Assembly (NCBI GenBank): GCA_033675265.1
Contig: JAUJYZ010001448.1
Location: 495,001 to 559,000 of the forward strand
Origin: Actinostola sp. cb2023
Lineage: Eukaryota; Cnidaria; Anthozoa; Actiniaria; Actinostolidae
DNA: 64,000 nt
Reading direction: 5' to 3'
Translations under genes and position numbers: made by a program
The notes under the pieces: model-generated
Database searches by the model: none
Seen by the model: the letters and a program-made list of their open reading frames with translations, nothing else
What the model was told of the DNA's origin: nothing
Part shown: positions 60,669 through 64,000 of the stretch, piece by piece
How the letters are laid out: the number at the start of each line of letters is the position of its first letter
Numbering within the stretch: the first letter of the stretch is position 1

Positions 60669-63600
60669 GTACGTACGTTATGATATGATTGTGTTCTACG
60701 ATGGTCCAATAATAGTAATGTACGTACGTTATGATATCATTGTGTTCTACGATGGTCCAATAATAGTAATGTACGTACGTTATGACATGTTTGTGTTCTA
60801 CGATGGTCCAATAATAGTAATGTACGTACGTTATGACATGTTTGTGTTCTCCAATGGTCCAATAATAGTAATGTACGTATGCTATGATATCATTCTGTTC
60901 TACGATGGTCCAATAATAGTAATGTACGTACGTTATGACATGATTGTGTTCTACGATGGTCCAATAATAGTTATGTACGTATGCTATGACATGTTTGTAT
61001 TCTACGATGGTCCAATAATAGTTGTACGTACGTTATGATATGATTGTGTTCTACGATGGTCCAATAATAGTAATGTACGTACGTTATGATATGATTGTGT
61101 TCTACGATGGTCCAATAATAGTAATGTACGTATGTTATGACATGATTGTGTTCTACTAATAGTGATGTACGTACGTTATGACATGATTGTGTTCTACTAA
61201 TAGTGATGTACGTACGTTATGACATGATTGTGTTCTACTAATAGTGATGTACGTGCGTTATGACATGATTGTGTTCTACTAATAGTGATGTACGTACGTT
61301 ATGACATGATTGTGTTCTACTAATAGTGATGTACGTACGTTATGACATGATTGTGTTCTACTAATAGTGATGTACGTACGTTATGACATGATTGTGTTCT
61401 ACTAATAGTGATGTGTGTACGTACGTTATGACATGATTGTGTTCTACTAATAGTGATGTACGTACGTTATGACATGATTGTGTTCTACTAATAGTGATGT
61501 ACGTACGTTATGACATGATTGTGTTCTACTAATAGTGATGTACGTACGTTATGACATGATTGTGTTCTACTAATAGTGATGTACGTACGTTATGACATGA
61601 TTGTGTTCTACTAATAGTGATGTACGTACGTTATGACATGATTGTGTTCTACTAATAGTGATGTACGTACGTTATGATGACATGATTGTGTTCTACTAAT
61701 AGTGATGTACGTACGTTATGACATGATTGTGTTCTACTAATAGTGATGTACGTACGTTATGACATGATTATGTGCTACTAATAGTGATGTACGTACGTTA
61801 TGACATGATTGTGTTCTACTAATAGTGATGTACGTACGTTATGACATGATTGTGTTCTACTAATAGTGATGTACGTACGTTATGACATGATTGTGTTCTA
61901 CTAATAGTGATGTACGTACGTTATGACATGATTGTGTTCTACTAATAGTGATGTACGTACGTTATGACATGATTGTGTTCTACTAATAGTGATGTACGTA
62001 CGTTATGACATGATTGTGTTCTACTAATAGTGATGTACGTACGTTATGACATGATTGTGTTCTACTAATAGTGATGTACGTACGTTATGACATCATTGTG
62101 TTCTACTAATAGTGATGTACGAACGTTATGACATCATTGTGTTCTACTAATAGTAATGTACGTACGTTATGACATGATTGTGTTCTACTAATAGTGATGT
62201 ACGTACGTTATGACATGATTGTGTTCTACTAATAGTGATGTACGTACGTTATGACATGATTGTGTTCTACTAATAGTGATGTACGTACGTTATGACATGA
62301 TTATGTTCTACTAATAGTGATGTACGTACGTTATGACATGATTGTGTTCTACTACTAATAGTGATGTACGCACGTTATGACATGATTGTGTTCTACTAAT
62401 AGTGATGTACGTACGTTATGACATGATTGTGTTCTACTAATAGTGATGTACGTACGTTATGACATGATTGTGTTCTACTAATAGTGATGTACGTACGTTA
62501 TGACATGATTGTGTTCTACTAATAGTGATGTACGTACGTTATGACATCATTGTGTTCTACTAATAGTGATGTACGTACGTTATGACATGATTGTGTTCTA
62601 CTAATAGTGATGTACGTACGTTATGACATCATTGTGTTCTACTAATAGTGATGTACGTACGAACGTTATGACATGATTGTGTTCTACTAATAGTAATGTA
62701 CGTACGTTATGACATGATTGTGTTCTACGATGGTCCAATAATAGTGATGTACGTACGTTATGACATGATTGTGTTCTACGGTGGTACAATAATAGTAATG
62801 TACGTATGTTATGACATGATTGTGTTCTACTAATAGTGATGTACGTACGTTATGACATGATTGTGTTCTACGATGGTCCAATAGTAGTATTGTACGTACG
62901 TTATGATATGATTGTGTTCTACGATGGTCCAATAATAGTAATGTACGTACGTTATGATATATGATTGTGTTCTACGATGGTCCAATAATAGTAATGTACG
63001 TACGCTATGACATGATTGTGTTCTACTAATAGTGATGTACGTACGTTATGACATGATTGTGTTCTACTAATAGTGATGTACGTACGCTATGACATACGTT
63101 CTATGACATGATTGTGTTCTACTAATAGTGATGTACGTACGTTATGACATGATTGTGTTCTACTAATAGTGATGTACGTACGTTATGACATGATTGTGTT
63201 CTACTAATAGTGATGTACGTACGTTATGATATGATTGTGTTCTACTAATAGTGATGTACGTACGCTATGACATGATTGTGTTCTACTAATAGTGATGTAC
63301 GTACGTTATGACATGATTGTGTTCTACTAATAGTGATGTACGTACGTTATGACATGATTGTGTTCTACTAATAGTGATGTACGTACGTTATGACATGATT
63401 GTGTTCTACTAATAGTGATGTACGTACGTTATGACATGATTGTGTTCTACTAATAGTGATGTACGTACGTTATGACATGATTGTGTTCTACTAATAGTGA
63501 TGTACGTACGTTATGACATCATTGTGTTCTACTAATAGTAATGTACGTACGTTATGACATGATTGTGTTCTACGATGGTCCAATAATAGTGATGTACGTA

Positions 63601-64000
63601 CGTTATGACATGATTGTGTTCTACGGTGGTACAATAATAGTAATGTACGTACGTTATGATATGATTGTGTTCTACGATGGTCCAATAATAGTAATGTACG
63701 TACGTTATGATATGATTGTGTTCTACGATGGTCCAATAATAGTAATGTACGTATGTTATGACATGATTGTGTTCTACTAATAGTGATGTACGTACGTTAT
63801 GACATGATTGTGTTCTACTAATAGTGTTGTACGTACGTTATGACATGATTGTGTTCTACTAATAGTGATGTACGTACGTTATGACATGATTGTGTTCTAC
63901 TAATAGTGATGTACGTACGTTATGACATGATTGTGTTCTACTAATAGTGATGTACGTACGTTATGACATGATTGTGTTCTACTAATAGTGATGTACGTTC

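Larger units (their letters stand above)
51953..64000. repeat. 51/41-bp satellite array (over 12 kb, runs off the window)
   Basis: The long unit is TGATTGTGTTCTACGATGGT plus CCAATAATAGTAATGTACGT plus ACGTTATGACA (51 bp). The short unit lacks GATGGTCCAA and has TAGTGATG (41 bp). Blocks alternate: long units about 51,953-52,928, 53,781-54,770, 57,410-57,830, 58,150-59,220 and 60,077-61,135; short units about 54,771-55,570, 56,160-56,940, 57,830-58,150, 61,140-62,700 and 63,000-63,530, with mixed zones. Each unit carries the palindrome GTACGTAC. The long unit keeps frames open (up to 335 codons, MIVFYDGPIIVMYVRYD) because 51 is divisible by three; the short unit brings stops. Not a gene in my view. 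Two Mutator-like elements and a doubled 122-bp insert interrupt it. Confidence 0.97.

Overview
The window is eukaryotic repeat DNA and I see no intact gene in it. It is AT-rich and contains very long satellite arrays, many short inverted-repeat transposons, non-LTR retrotransposon tails and a few decayed transposon-type genes, one with a GT-AG intron. Several pieces look like repeats common in anthozoan cnidarians, especially stony corals: ends reading CTCGTCCCCAGRGCC, 'GGGTATGG / CTGGGATAGGG' repeats, AAGCGCCCC blocks, palindromes with GGTGACTAATTGTT arms, and cnidarian-style MULE and Crypton-like recombinase fragments. I therefore favour a cnidarian, probably a coral. This rests on memory of repeat families, not on a search.

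Layout. About 0.77-9.86 kb is a 28-bp satellite whose left edge holds two TA-flanked inverted-repeat elements. About 10.2-13.6 kb is a 42-bp satellite with internal higher-order duplications. 13.6-19.8 kb is mixed sequence with small minisatellites, two LINE 3' ends and inverted repeats. 19,827-26,315 is a 6.5-kb terminal-inverted-repeat element with an exact 9-bp target duplication (Mutator-like), carrying nested smaller elements. 26.8-27.8 kb is a broken Crypton-type tyrosine recombinase that runs into a 12-bp minisatellite. 28-37 kb holds small transposons and large simple repeats (ATT/AAT, AAAAT, AAAATT). 37.2-40.3 kb has a LINE ORF2 C-terminal relic next to three palindromic elements lying end to end. 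42.4-51.3 kb is a dense nest: MULE transposase relics, a foldback element, two near-identical Harbinger-like elements in opposite orientation, and a two-exon gene relic. 51.9-64.0 kb is a satellite of 51-bp and 41-bp units, with one 0.85-kb Mutator-like element present twice inside a roughly 6.3-6.7 kb higher-order repeat.

The order of events can partly be read from the sequence. Transposons landed inside existing tandem arrays (28-bp, 35-bp and 51-bp arrays), leaving TA or 9-bp duplications, and in the last array the element was then copied together with its satellite flanks. A 122-bp insertion found in only one of the two blocks was itself copied together with one satellite unit. Long open frames in the arrays arise because the 42-bp, 51-bp and 12-bp periods are multiples of three; I do not regard them as genes.
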